Shown here piece by piece: positions 15,906 to 22,794 of a stretch of 47,072 nt of DNA. Every line of letters begins with the position of its first letter. The first letter of the stretch is position 1. A model generated the notes under the pieces. The model was not told the origin of the DNA, searched no databases, and saw only the letters and a program-made list of their open reading frames with translations. Source of the stretch: a bacterium (GTDB taxonomy: Bacteria; Patescibacteriota; Microgenomatia; UBA1406; GWC2-37-13); contig JAJYOJ010000008.1 of NCBI GenBank assembly GCA_021796235.1, positions 1 through 47,072 of the forward strand, given 5' to 3'. The position numbers and the translations under genes were made by a program.

Positions 15906-18386
15906 TTAACCAGTAACTAGGTTCAAAATCTTACCCGGTATGTAGATAGCTTTGTATCCTTTTCCTGCAACATATTTTTTAACACCTTCTGCTTTAAGCG
16001 CCTTTTCAATAGCTAAATTCTGATTCTTGGATTCTGAATTCTGAATTTTTACCGTTCCTCTCAATTTACCGTTAACCTGCACCGGAATCGTAATCTCTTC
16101 CTCAACGATTTCTCCCACTGCTTTGGGCCAGGCTGAGAGGTGAATCGAGCCTTTCTCTTGTAAAACTTCCCGCCAGATCTCTTCGGCCATAAACGGAGCA
16201 AATGGAGCAAGAATTTTCAAAAACTGTTTAGCTTCTTCTTTTGGCAAAGTCTTACCCTCCCAAACGTTCACGAACTCCATCATTGCGGCGATTGAGGTAT
16301 TGAACTTCATTTGAGGAATATCATCGGTAACTTTTCGAATTGTTTTCTGCAGCTTCACTACTAATTTTTTGTCTTCATTTGCTGCTGAATTCTCAATTAT
16401 GAACTCTGAATTATTGTAAAGGTCCCAAACTCTCTTTAAAAATCTGTAAGCGCCTTGCAAGGCTTTAGTTGACCAGGCAATTTCTGAGTTAAATGGCGCC
16501 ATAAACATCTCATACACCCTTAGGGTGTCCGCTCCGAACTCGGCAATAACATCATCGGGATTTATCACATTACCGAAGGATTTACTCATCTTTCTGCTGT
16601 CTTGCGCAATAACAATACCAACATTCCGCAGGCGTAAAAAAGGTTCGGAAAAGTTGAGAAGTTTGAGATCCTGCAGGGCTTTTATCCAAAAACGGGAATA
16701 AAGCAAATGTAAAACAGCATGTTCGGCCCCGCCTATATACCAATCAACCGGTAACCATTTTTTTATTGCTTCTCTACTCCAGGCTTCTTGATTATTTTTG
16801 GAATCGGCAAAACGTAAAAAATACCAACAGCTCCCTGCCCAGTTGGGCATTGTGTCTGTTTCCCGTTTGGCAGGCTTACCGCATTTGGGACATTTTGTGT
16901 TTACCCAGTTGGAAATCGTAGCCAACGGAGACTCTCCTGTCCCGGTTGGTTCGTAACTTTTCACGTACGGAAGTTTTACCGGCAGTTCTTCATCCGGTAC
17001 CGGCACCCAACCATCTTTTTTACAGTAAACCATTGGTATAGGCTCTCCCCAATAACGCTGCCGTGAAAAAATCCAGTCGCGGAGGTGATAGGTAACGACT
17101 CGTCTACCCCAACCTTTTTCTTCTGCATAATCCATTGTTTTCTCTAAACCCTCTGCGAAATCTAAGCCATTTAAAAATTTAGAATTACACACTTTTCCTT
17201 TCATTCCTTTTACAATAACCTGCTCCTTTTGCTCTATTGGAGACTTATCGCCGTTTTTGCCTTCAACAACCCGGATTATCGGAAGTTTAAATTTCTTGGC
17301 AAATTCAAAATCTTTATAATCATGGCCTGGACATCCCTGGACAGCTCCTGTTCCGACATGACCTATGACAAAATCAGATACCCAAACCGGGACGTCCCAC
17401 CCTGCAATCCTATTTGTTGCATATAAACCAGTGAATACTCCAGTTTTTTCCTTACCTTCAGTTTCTCGTTCTATTTCTGATTTTTTCTGGGCTTTCTCAT
17501 AATAAGCAATTATGTTTTTTCGTATTTTCGGATCAACGCTGATCTTTTTGTTCATTATTTTTTTTATTAATTCATGTTCCGGCGCAACAACAATGAATGT
17601 CATTCCGAAGTTTACAGGCGCGGTAGTAAAACAAATAATTGTTTCATCCGTATTTTTTACCGGGTATTCCATATTTATCCCTTCTTTCTTTCCAATCCAG
17701 TTCCTCTGCATTTCCAGAATTCCCCTTGGCCAATCGAGACCGTCAAGATCTTTCAATAGACGGTCCGCATATTTTGTAATCTTGAAAATCCATTGCGGCA
17801 GTTCTTTCTTAGTAATTTTCGCGCCGCAGCGTTCGTGGGTACCATCGGCTAAAATTTCTTCGTCTGACAAACCGGTTTTACAAAACGGGCAGAAATTGAT
17901 TAGTGTATTTTTCTTATATAGAAGCCCCATTTTGTAAAACCGGATAAAAAGCCACTGGGTCCATTTATAATACTCCGGTTCTGTGGTTGTAACTTCCCGA
18001 TCCCAATCATAAGATAAACCAACCTGCTGCATCTGACGCTTAAAGGTTACTATATGCTCCGGAACCAGATCTATGGGATTTTTTTTGGCCTTAATGGCAG
18101 CATTCTCTGCCGGAAGTCCAAACGCATCCCAACCCATTGGGTGCAGAACAGATTTACCGTTCATTCTAAAATAGCGAGCTAGAACATCCGTACCAGTGTA
18201 AACACGGACGTGACCTACATGCAAACCGGCCCCCGAAGGATAAGGAAACATTACTAAAACGTATTCCTTTACCCCTAACGTAGCCCCGCCTCCGGCGGGG
18301 CGAAGTGGGGTTTTGTAGACTTTTTCTTTTTCCCACTCTTCAATCCACTTTTTTTCAAATTCTTTCGGCTGATATTTTTTTGCCAT
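15906..18386 (-). CDS. leuS: leucyl-tRNA synthetase
   Basis: Class I synthetase of 826 residues that charges tRNA-Leu. HVGH (56-59) is the HIGH motif and DSRKMSKSFGN the KMSKS loop; the CP1 editing region (TTAPVNFGMTFIVVAPEHE) and the zinc region CPFC...CG are present. ATG 18386 (MAKKYQPKEF) is preferred to the upstream ATG; TATAAT (18393-18398, minus) ends six bases before it, implying leaderless translation. Three repeat-derived segments interrupt it in frame: residues about 26-39 (palindrome 18271-18311), an NNSEFIIENSA stretch (16386-16414), and IQNSESKNQNL (16016-16050) near the C-terminus. Confidence 0.97.
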   Translation of the reverse strand: MAKKYQPKEFEKKWIEEWEKEKVYKTPLRPAGGGATLGVKEYVLVMFPYPSGAGLHVGHVRVYTGTDVLARYFRMNGKSVLHPMGWDAFGLPAENAAIKAKKNPIDLVPEHIVTFKRQMQQVGLSYDWDREVTTTEPEYYKWTQWLFIRFYKMGLLYKKNTLINFCPFCKTGLSDEEILADGTHERCGAKITKKELPQWIFKITKYADRLLKDLDGLDWPRGILEMQRNWIGKKEGINMEYPVKNTDETIICFTTAPVNFGMTFIVVAPEHELIKKIMNKKISVDPKIRKNIIAYYEKAQKKSEIERETEGKEKTGVFTGLYATNRIAGWDVPVWVSDFVIGHVGTGAVQGCPGHDYKDFEFAKKFKLPIIRVVEGKNGDKSPIEQKEQVIVKGMKGKVCNSKFLNGLDFAEGLEKTMDYAEEKGWGRRVVTYHLRDWIFSRQRYWGEPIPMVYCKKDGWVPVPDEELPVKLPYVKSYEPTGTGESPLATISNWVNTKCPKCGKPAKRETDTMPNWAGSCWYFLRFADSKNNQEAWSREAIKKWLPVDWYIGGAEHAVLHLLYSRFWIKALQDLKLLNFSEPFLRLRNVGIVIAQDSRKMSKSFGNVINPDDVIAEFGADTLRVYEMFMAPFNSEIAWSTKALQGAYRFLKRVWDLYNNSEFIIENSAANEDKKLVVKLQKTIRKVTDDIPQMKFNTSIAAMMEFVNVWEGKTLPKEEAKQFLKILAPFAPFMAEEIWREVLQEKGSIHLSAWPKAVGEIVEEEITIPVQVNGKLRGTVKIQNSESKNQNLAIEKALKAEGVKKYVAGKGYKAIYIPGKILNLVTG
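16016..16050. repeat. AT-rich microrepeat inside leuS
   Basis: On the coding strand this reads as tandem AATTCAGAATTCAGAATCC-type units, giving IQNSESKNQNL just before the C-terminal domain end. Related TTCTGA/ATTCAGA sequence is found at 16386-16414 and inside the P-ATPase gene (31792-31825). The frame is kept. Confidence 0.6.
16386..16414. repeat. AT-rich microrepeat inside leuS (second)
   Basis: On the coding strand AATAATTCAGAGTTCATAA then TTGAGAATTC, encoding NNSEFIIENS between the catalytic core and the anticodon-binding domain. It is made of ATTCA/GAATTC units like the one at 16016-16050. Confidence 0.5.
18271..18311. repeat. GC-rich palindrome inside leuS N-terminus
   Basis: A 41-base palindrome with outer arms ACCCC/GGGGT and inner arms CCCCGCC (18284-18290) and GGCGGGG (18294-18300) around a three-base loop. 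It is translated as RPAGGGATLG, located exactly where other LeuRS proteins pass directly from the first helix to YVLxMFPYPSG. It stands out as GC-rich in AT-rich surroundings, consistent with an in-frame insertion. Confidence 0.75.
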
Positions 18387-18403
18387 GGAAGAATTATACA
18401 CTG

Positions 18404-19942
18404 TTATTGAAATCTCTGAACTATTGCTTCAATTTCCTTTTTCTTTTGCTCTGTAATAAGAACTGCAATAACGCCCAAATCCATCTGCCCGTAGACGACA
18501 ACTGATTCTAACGGCGCCAATAAAATCGCCGGTAAGGTAACAAGATCTTCTTCACCGTTGACAACGATAACTTGCTGTTCTTTTGTAGCAAAATATTTTT
18601 TTAGAGTGGATTGAAATATGCCACCTATCCCTGAGTTTATTGTTCCCGGGTTATTTGTAAGGCGAAAATGTCGAATTTTTTCGACTTGGGATCCTGTAGA
18701 TGGGCTCCCACCGGAGTAAAAAATTCGAGATTGAGCCGGAGTAAATTTTTTTCTTCTCGACCGTAAATCAATGATTTTTATCGGCGGTTTAAAACCAATC
18801 CGTTCAAGCGCCAGAGAAACAATATCGCCGACCGCAATCACCAAATTTTGCTCTATTTTAATATTAGACAGTAACAACCGGGCGGTTTTTTCCAACTCAT
18901 CTTCTCCGCCTTTAAAAACCTGTCCTAAAGGTCTTTTTAGTTCACTTCGCATTTCCTGCGGAAGAACTAATAAATTCTTTTTTTTCAAGATAGCAAAATA
19001 ACTCTTGCCTTCTCTATCGATTTCTCCAGACCGAATCCGCTCCGAAGTAACAAGCTTTCCATCTTGGGCTAAAACGTCGGGTACCTTAATTATTTTTAAG
19101 CTAGATAAACCTACTTTTTTTCGCTCTTCGTTTACCTTTAAGGTGTTTTTATAGCTCGCAGTTGAGGCGATAATCGCATCAAAATCTGAGTTTGTAAGCG
19201 CCGGCCCAAAAATATCAGAGATCGGCACCAGCCTGGAGCGTGAAAGCCAGTTATTTTTCTTCAAAAATTCACTGACGGATTTTTTTCTGGTCTGAAAATC
19301 TTCAATCGTTGCGGCTAAAAACTTATTTTTGTATAAATTTTCTTGTGCAATCCCGATTGTAACCTTATCGCCTTGTTCGAAAGCCCTTTTAATCAGTTTT
19401 TGGTGTCCGATGTGAAAATGGTCAAACGTCCCGCCAAGAATAATATTGTCAAAGAGAATTCTGTAATGGGCAATTCGCAGCAGATACCTTGGAATTCTGT
19501 CCTGCCACTTTTTACCCTCCTTTATTAATTTCCTGATCCTTTCCCCTTCGTAAAGATAGCGTTTAAAATGTCCCGGCCGCAAAATTGCATACCCGCGTTT
19601 TTCAAAAATTCCATTTACCCATTCGTTATTGCCAAAAATAATATCAATCTTCCCCGATTGTTTTACCGTATTTTGAAACCAGCGTTCGTCATCATAAAAA
19701 TCATCCAGGGGAACAATTTTAAGGACTTTCGTCTGCAATTTTTCGTTAGTGATTACAGTTTGCAAAACTTCTTTTCTTTCGTCGTAACTTAAAAAATTGT
19801 TCCCCTGATTTTTTTGGTTGGCGCTGCCAATACCAATTATCAATGAGTCGATCGATTCCAAAGCGTGGCGAATTAGCCAGAGATGACCTTTATGAAAGGG
19901 TTGAAAACGGCCGATCAAAAGCCCCACCTTGTATTTTTTCAT
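18404..19942 (-). CDS. NMN adenylyltransferase / archaeal-type PPAT / GTP-dependent dephospho-CoA kinase triple fusion
   Basis: The 512-residue chain has three enzyme-like domains. Residues 1-160 are NadM-like: GRFQPFHKGH (11-20) with HKGH, and EGERIRKLI (132-140), for NAD formation from NMN and ATP. Residues 163-315 are archaeal COG1019-type phosphopantetheine adenylyltransferase: ILGGTFDHFHIGH (168-180) and LVTSERIRSGEIDREG (297-312). Residues 325-510 match DUF359, the archaeal GTP-dependent dephospho-CoA kinase: VGDIVSLAL, NNPGTI, NGEEDLVTLPA (462-471) and YGQMDLGV. Start 19942 is chosen over an upstream in-frame ATG because MKKYKVGLLIGRFQP is the natural N-terminus and an extended -10 TGG-TACAAT lies nine bases before it. 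It faces NAD synthetase across 17 bases. A palindrome interrupts the third domain in frame (residues about 405-425). Confidence 0.88.
   Translation of the reverse strand: MKKYKVGLLIGRFQPFHKGHLWLIRHALESIDSLIIGIGSANQKNQGNNFLSYDERKEVLQTVITNEKLQTKVLKIVPLDDFYDDERWFQNTVKQSGKIDIIFGNNEWVNGIFEKRGYAILRPGHFKRYLYEGERIRKLIKEGKKWQDRIPRYLLRIAHYRILFDNIILGGTFDHFHIGHQKLIKRAFEQGDKVTIGIAQENLYKNKFLAATIEDFQTRKKSVSEFLKKNNWLSRSRLVPISDIFGPALTNSDFDAIIASTASYKNTLKVNEERKKVGLSSLKIIKVPDVLAQDGKLVTSERIRSGEIDREGKSYFAILKKKNLLVLPQEMRSELKRPLGQVFKGGEDELEKTARLLLSNIKIEQNLVIAVGDIVSLALERIGFKPPIKIIDLRSRRKKFTPAQSRIFYSGGSPSTGSQVEKIRHFRLTNNPGTINSGIGGIFQSTLKKYFATKEQQVIVVNGEEDLVTLPAILLAPLESVVVYGQMDLGVIAVLITEQKKKEIEAIVQRFQ
18671..18728. repeat. 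palindromic repeat in frame inside the NadM/PPAT/DPCK gene
   Basis: Perfect 11-base arms TCGAATTTTTT (18671-18681) and AAAAAATTCGA (18718-18728) flank a centre with inner arms TGGGA (18687-18691) and TCCCA (18706-18710). Translated, it gives FYSGGSPSTGSQVEKIR inside the DUF359 domain between IDLRSRR and NNPGTI, where a short loop is expected. Confidence 0.75.
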
Positions 19943-19959
19943 TATGGTAAGATTGTACC
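19943..19959. promoter_or_regulatory. overlapping divergent extended -10 promoters in a 17-base gap
   Basis: Plus strand: TGG-TAAGAT (19945-19953) ends six bases before the nadE ATG at 19960. Minus strand: TGG-TACAAT (TACAAT is 19952-19957) lies nine bases before the fusion-gene ATG at 19942, and its TG overlaps the nadE start codon region. Both mRNAs must be leaderless or nearly so, and the two promoters cannot be occupied together. Confidence 0.7.
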
Positions 19960-20745
19960 ATGAAGCCGATAAATCCAAAAGACGAAAAAGAAAAAATAAT
20001 CAAATTTATTAGAGAAACCCTAAAAAAACAAGGTTTTAAAAACGTAGTAATTGGAGTTTCAGGCGGAATTGATTCCACCGTGAGCCTTTATCTTTTAAAA
20101 GAAACTATTCCCGCCAGAAATATTATCGCTATCCATCTTCCCTACCTTGAGTCGCACGAAAAAAAGTTAAAGAAGGTATTTAACATAAAAACTATATCTC
20201 TAAAGCCTTTTTTGAGCGAAGATGTCTTTTTCGAGCTTTTTAAGGAGCCGATGAGCCGGGAGGAGATCTCCTCTAAAGCGAGAAACAAGATATCAAGCGA
20301 GAAAAAGATTAGGCTAGGAAATATTACGGCCCGGTTACGTATGATTATTCTCTATGATTTCGCCAAAAAATATAACGCTTTAGTCTGCGGGACAGAAAAC
20401 AGAACCGAACAGCTTTTGGGTTACTTCACCCGCTTTGGAGATGCAGCGAGCGACTTTGAACCGATCCAACACCTTTACAAAACCCAGGTCTATCAACTGG
20501 CAAAATATTTACGACTTCCCAATGAATTTATCGAGCAAAAACCTACTGCCGGCTTATGGCAGGGGCAAACCGATGAAGGCGAGTTTGGCTTTTCTTACGA
20601 AGAAGCCGATAACGTCTTAAGTCTTTATTTTGATAACAAAAAAACTGTGGAACAAATAGAAAAACTCGGCTGCAAAAATACCAGGAAAATTCTTGATTTT
20701 GGTAAAAAAAATAGTTTTAAACGTGAAACTCCTTATATTCTATAA
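19960..20745 (+). CDS. nadE: NH3-dependent NAD+ synthetase
   Basis: Amidates deamido-NAD to NAD with ATP and ammonia. The 261-residue protein has only the synthetase domain, with the PP-loop SGGIDSTVSLYLL (about 35-47), GNITARLRMIILYDFA, GTENRTEQLLGYFTRFGD and the C-terminal KKPTAGLWxGQTDE-like EQKPTAGLWQGQTDEGEFG. No glutaminase domain is fused. It is divergent from the gene that supplies deamido-NAD or NAD through its NadM domain. The ATG sits six bases after an extended -10. A shared hairpin terminator follows. Confidence 0.95.
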   Translation: MKPINPKDEKEKIIKFIRETLKKQGFKNVVIGVSGGIDSTVSLYLLKETIPARNIIAIHLPYLESHEKKLKKVFNIKTISLKPFLSEDVFFELFKEPMSREEISSKARNKISSEKKIRLGNITARLRMIILYDFAKKYNALVCGTENRTEQLLGYFTRFGDAASDFEPIQHLYKTQVYQLAKYLRLPNEFIEQKPTAGLWQGQTDEGEFGFSYEEADNVLSLYFDNKKTVEQIEKLGCKNTRKILDFGKKNSFKRETPYIL

Positions 20746-20751
20746 CCAATA

Positions 20752-20799
20752 AAAAAGGCACTCCGAAAAAACGAAACCGTTCCTCGAAAATGCCTTTTT
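20752..20799. terminator. bidirectional terminator between nadE and RRM gene
   Basis: AAAAAGGCA (20752-20760) pairs with TGCCTTTTT (20791-20799) around a 30-base loop with further short pairing. The arms give A-run/T-run on both strands, fitting termination of both convergent genes. Confidence 0.75.
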
Positions 20800-20808
20800 A
20801 TTTGTTTA

Positions 20809-21111
20809 TTAACCTTGGTCCCCGCCGTAGCCGCCTCTGTCACCGCCAAAATCTGATCTTGGTTTGGGAGGTCGAGCTTCAGCAACAACCAGCTTTCTAC
20901 CTTTGTAGTCTGAACCGTTCAAGGTATCAATGGCTTTTTGGGCTGAGTCTGGTGTATCCATCTCAACAAAACCGAAACCTTTGGACCTGCCGGTGTCTCG
21001 GAAACGAATTACAGAGGTTGAAACAACTCCTCCCGCCTGGGAGAAAAGTTCCTTCAAATCCTCATCGCTGACTTCATAAAGAAGATTGCCTACGTATAAT
21101 TTTGTACTCAT
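20809..21111 (-). CDS. RNA-binding protein with single RRM domain
   Basis: A 100-residue RRM protein, like the glycine-rich RNA-binding proteins of cyanobacteria and other bacteria. RNP2 is KLYVGNL, RNP1 is KGFGFVEM, and the C-terminus is a short Gly/Asp/Arg-rich tail. ATG 21111 (MSTKLYVGNL) is preferred over the in-frame upstream ATG at 21153, because AAAGGGGGTGA, a near-perfect Shine-Dalgarno, precedes it by about seven bases. It probably acts as a single-stranded RNA chaperone. Confidence 0.93.
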   Translation of the reverse strand: MSTKLYVGNLLYEVSDEDLKELFSQAGGVVSTSVIRFRDTGRSKGFGFVEMDTPDSAQKAIDTLNGSDYKGRKLVVAEARPPKPRSDFGGDRGGYGGDQG

Positions 21112-21182
21112 CAATGTTTCACCCCCTTTAGAAACTGTTTGCGAACTTAACAATTTTCTGTGAGCAATTACAGTTTCTTAAA

Positions 21183-21217
21183 TCCGCCGAAGCGAACTTT
21201 TCAGTCGCGGAGGTGGA
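21183..21217. repeat. intergenic imperfect palindrome
   Basis: TCCGCC ... GCGA ... TCGC ... GGTGGA forms an imperfect hairpin upstream of the RRM gene. Its GC-rich TCCGCC-GAAGCGA style resembles the dispersed elements elsewhere. It could lie in the RRM gene leader. Nothing else is clear in 21112-21379 apart from a doubtful 18-codon frame at 21264. Confidence 0.4.
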
Positions 21218-21379
21218 CAAAAGAATTTTTAGCATGTGTTTAATAATTCATTAAGGATTATTTATGAGCGAAGCTCTTCCAGAAAGAAGCTTATTAAAAG
21301 AAGCTGAACCTGAAAAGTAACTGACTCTCACTAAGAACCCGAAAATAAGTAATTGTGTAATTATACCAAAGGACTTTAG

Positions 21380-22354
21380 CTATTTCAATCCCATTTTTTC
21401 TTTAACCTCTTCCACGGTTCGTGAGGCTATAGCCCTGGCTTTTTCGGCTCCCTCTTTTATCACGCTATCTACAAATTTAATATCCTTTTCTATTTCTTTC
21501 CGCCTGGCTTGAAACGGTTCAAGCTCTCTAAAAATTGCTTCGGCAACTGCATCTTTAACAACGACAAACTGCAATTTCCCGCTCTCAAACTCTTTTCTGA
21601 ATTGCTCGGCCTTGCCTGGGATAAATAAGTCGGCAAAAACAAAAAGGGTTTTTACACCAAGGTTCATTTCTCCGCCGGCTTCTGTCGCGGTTGGAATTGA
21701 ACGAATTTTTTTTCTTATGTCGTCCAGCGAATCGGTCAGATTAATATAGCTTCCCTCAATGCTCTTGCTCATTTTACCTTCACCTCTCAAAGATGGAATA
21801 TATTCACCTTTGGTAGCAAATCTGGCCGGTTCGGGAAAATTTGTCCGATAAATTTGGTTCATTTTTTTAGCGATTTCGCGTGCAACTTCGAGATGTGGTT
21901 CCTGATCAATACCAACTGGTACAGCTCCGGCTTTGTAAACTAATATATCGGCAGCCATAAGAATAGGATAATTTAACAAGGCCATTGTGACATTTTTTGG
22001 ATACTGTTTTATTTTTTCTTTGAAAGTCGGCAAGTGCTGCATTCGAGCTACTGAAACAACTGAAGAAAGATAAAACGAAAGTTCCGCGTGTTCTCCAACC
22101 TTAGATTGTTGAAAAATAATGCTTTTTTCCGGATCAAGTCCAGCCGCAAGATAGTCGATAATCACTTCTCTTCTGTTCTTGCGTAATCCCTCAATTTCAA
22201 AAGGTGTAGTTATGGTATGTATATCCGCCACCATATATAAAGTCTCGTAATTTGGATCATTTTGTAGCTCAATCATACCTTTAACTGCACCTAAATAATT
22301 TCCAAGATGCAACCTTCCTGTAGCCCGAATACCAGACAAAACTCGTTTTTTCAT
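21380..22354 (-). CDS. trpS: tryptophanyl-tRNA synthetase
   Basis: Class Ic synthetase of 324 residues. SGIRATGRLHLGNYLGA holds the HIGH-equivalent HLGN, GAVPVGIDQEPHLEVARE the substrate site, and GKMSKS the KMSKS loop. ATG 22354 (MKKRVLSG) is chosen; the in-frame ATG at 22369 lies within the TATAAT -10 (22368-22373, minus). A TrpR-like regulator gene is just upstream on the same strand. Confidence 0.96.
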   Translation of the reverse strand: MKKRVLSGIRATGRLHLGNYLGAVKGMIELQNDPNYETLYMVADIHTITTPFEIEGLRKNRREVIIDYLAAGLDPEKSIIFQQSKVGEHAELSFYLSSVVSVARMQHLPTFKEKIKQYPKNVTMALLNYPILMAADILVYKAGAVPVGIDQEPHLEVAREIAKKMNQIYRTNFPEPARFATKGEYIPSLRGEGKMSKSIEGSYINLTDSLDDIRKKIRSIPTATEAGGEMNLGVKTLFVFADLFIPGKAEQFRKEFESGKLQFVVVKDAVAEAIFRELEPFQARRKEIEKDIKFVDSVIKEGAEKARAIASRTVEEVKEKMGLK

Positions 22355-22454
22355 ATATTTAAAACACATTATACTAATTTTGCTTGCAAACTGTTGTAAC
22401 TATTGAAGAATTCTGCTTCAGCAGAGGAATTTTAGCCGCCAGTTTTTACTATAG

Positions 22455-22473
22455 TCCTGAGCTTGTCGAAGGA
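22455..22473. repeat. dispersed hairpin repeat between trpS and trpR-like gene
   Basis: TCCTGAGCTTGTCGAAGGA can fold with TCCT/AGGA arms. The GAGCTTGTCGAAGG core is of a kind I know as widespread in intergenic regions of environmental genomes. It lies between the two genes and could end the trpR-like transcript. Confidence 0.5.
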
Positions 22474-22725
22474 TCAGATGTTCTTAAATCTGCCTGACTT
22501 TAATTCACGCGAACCGCGGGTTACGGTCGCAATACCAACTCCCAATCGTTTGGCAATTTCAGTTTGGGAGATACCTTTTTTAAGCATTTTGACAATCCGC
22601 ACCCGCATCGGAAGCTCTTCCAGCTCTTTGGGTGTTAAAAGTCCCAAAAGGAAATTTTCCATGAGCGAACGATTTTTAATTTTTATTAGTTCTCCAATCA
22701 ACTCGGAGGGAGAAACTTTATTCAT
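22474..22725 (-). CDS. TrpR-superfamily repressor (YerC/YecD-like)
   Basis: An 83-residue protein with the TrpR/YerC helix-turn-helix: LTPKELEELPMRVRIVKML then GISQTEIAKRLGVGIATVTRGSREL. Length and order match YerC/YecD-type members. It sits immediately upstream of trpS, so tryptophan or Trp-tRNA-linked regulation is plausible but unproven. TATACT (22735-22740, minus) ends nine bases before its ATG and is part of a perfect palindrome, which suggests autoregulation. Confidence 0.85.
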   Translation of the reverse strand: MNKVSPSELIGELIKIKNRSLMENFLLGLLTPKELEELPMRVRIVKMLKKGISQTEIAKRLGVGIATVTRGSRELKSGRFKNI

Positions 22726-22735
22726 AGTTTAATAG

Positions 22736-22782
22736 TATACTAGTATATATTCTGATTGTCAAATCTAATTTTATGTTATAAT
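22736..22782. promoter_or_regulatory. palindromic operator and divergent promoters for trpR-like gene and malic enzyme
   Basis: TATACTAGTATA (22736-22747) is a perfect 12-base palindrome overlapping the -10 of the trpR-like gene; its centre ACTAGT is the same core as in the E. coli trp operator. On the plus strand, extended -10 TGT-TATAAT (22774-22782) lies 12 bases before the malic enzyme ATG at 22795, with a weak TTGTCA (22756-22761) upstream. Confidence 0.6.
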
Positions 22783-22794
22783 AGACGTTTTACT

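Noticed and set aside
21264-21320. Short frame MSEALPERSLLKEAEPEK after AAGGA.
   Set aside because: Eighteen codons with a plausible ribosome site, but no promoter, neighbour or conservation evidence.
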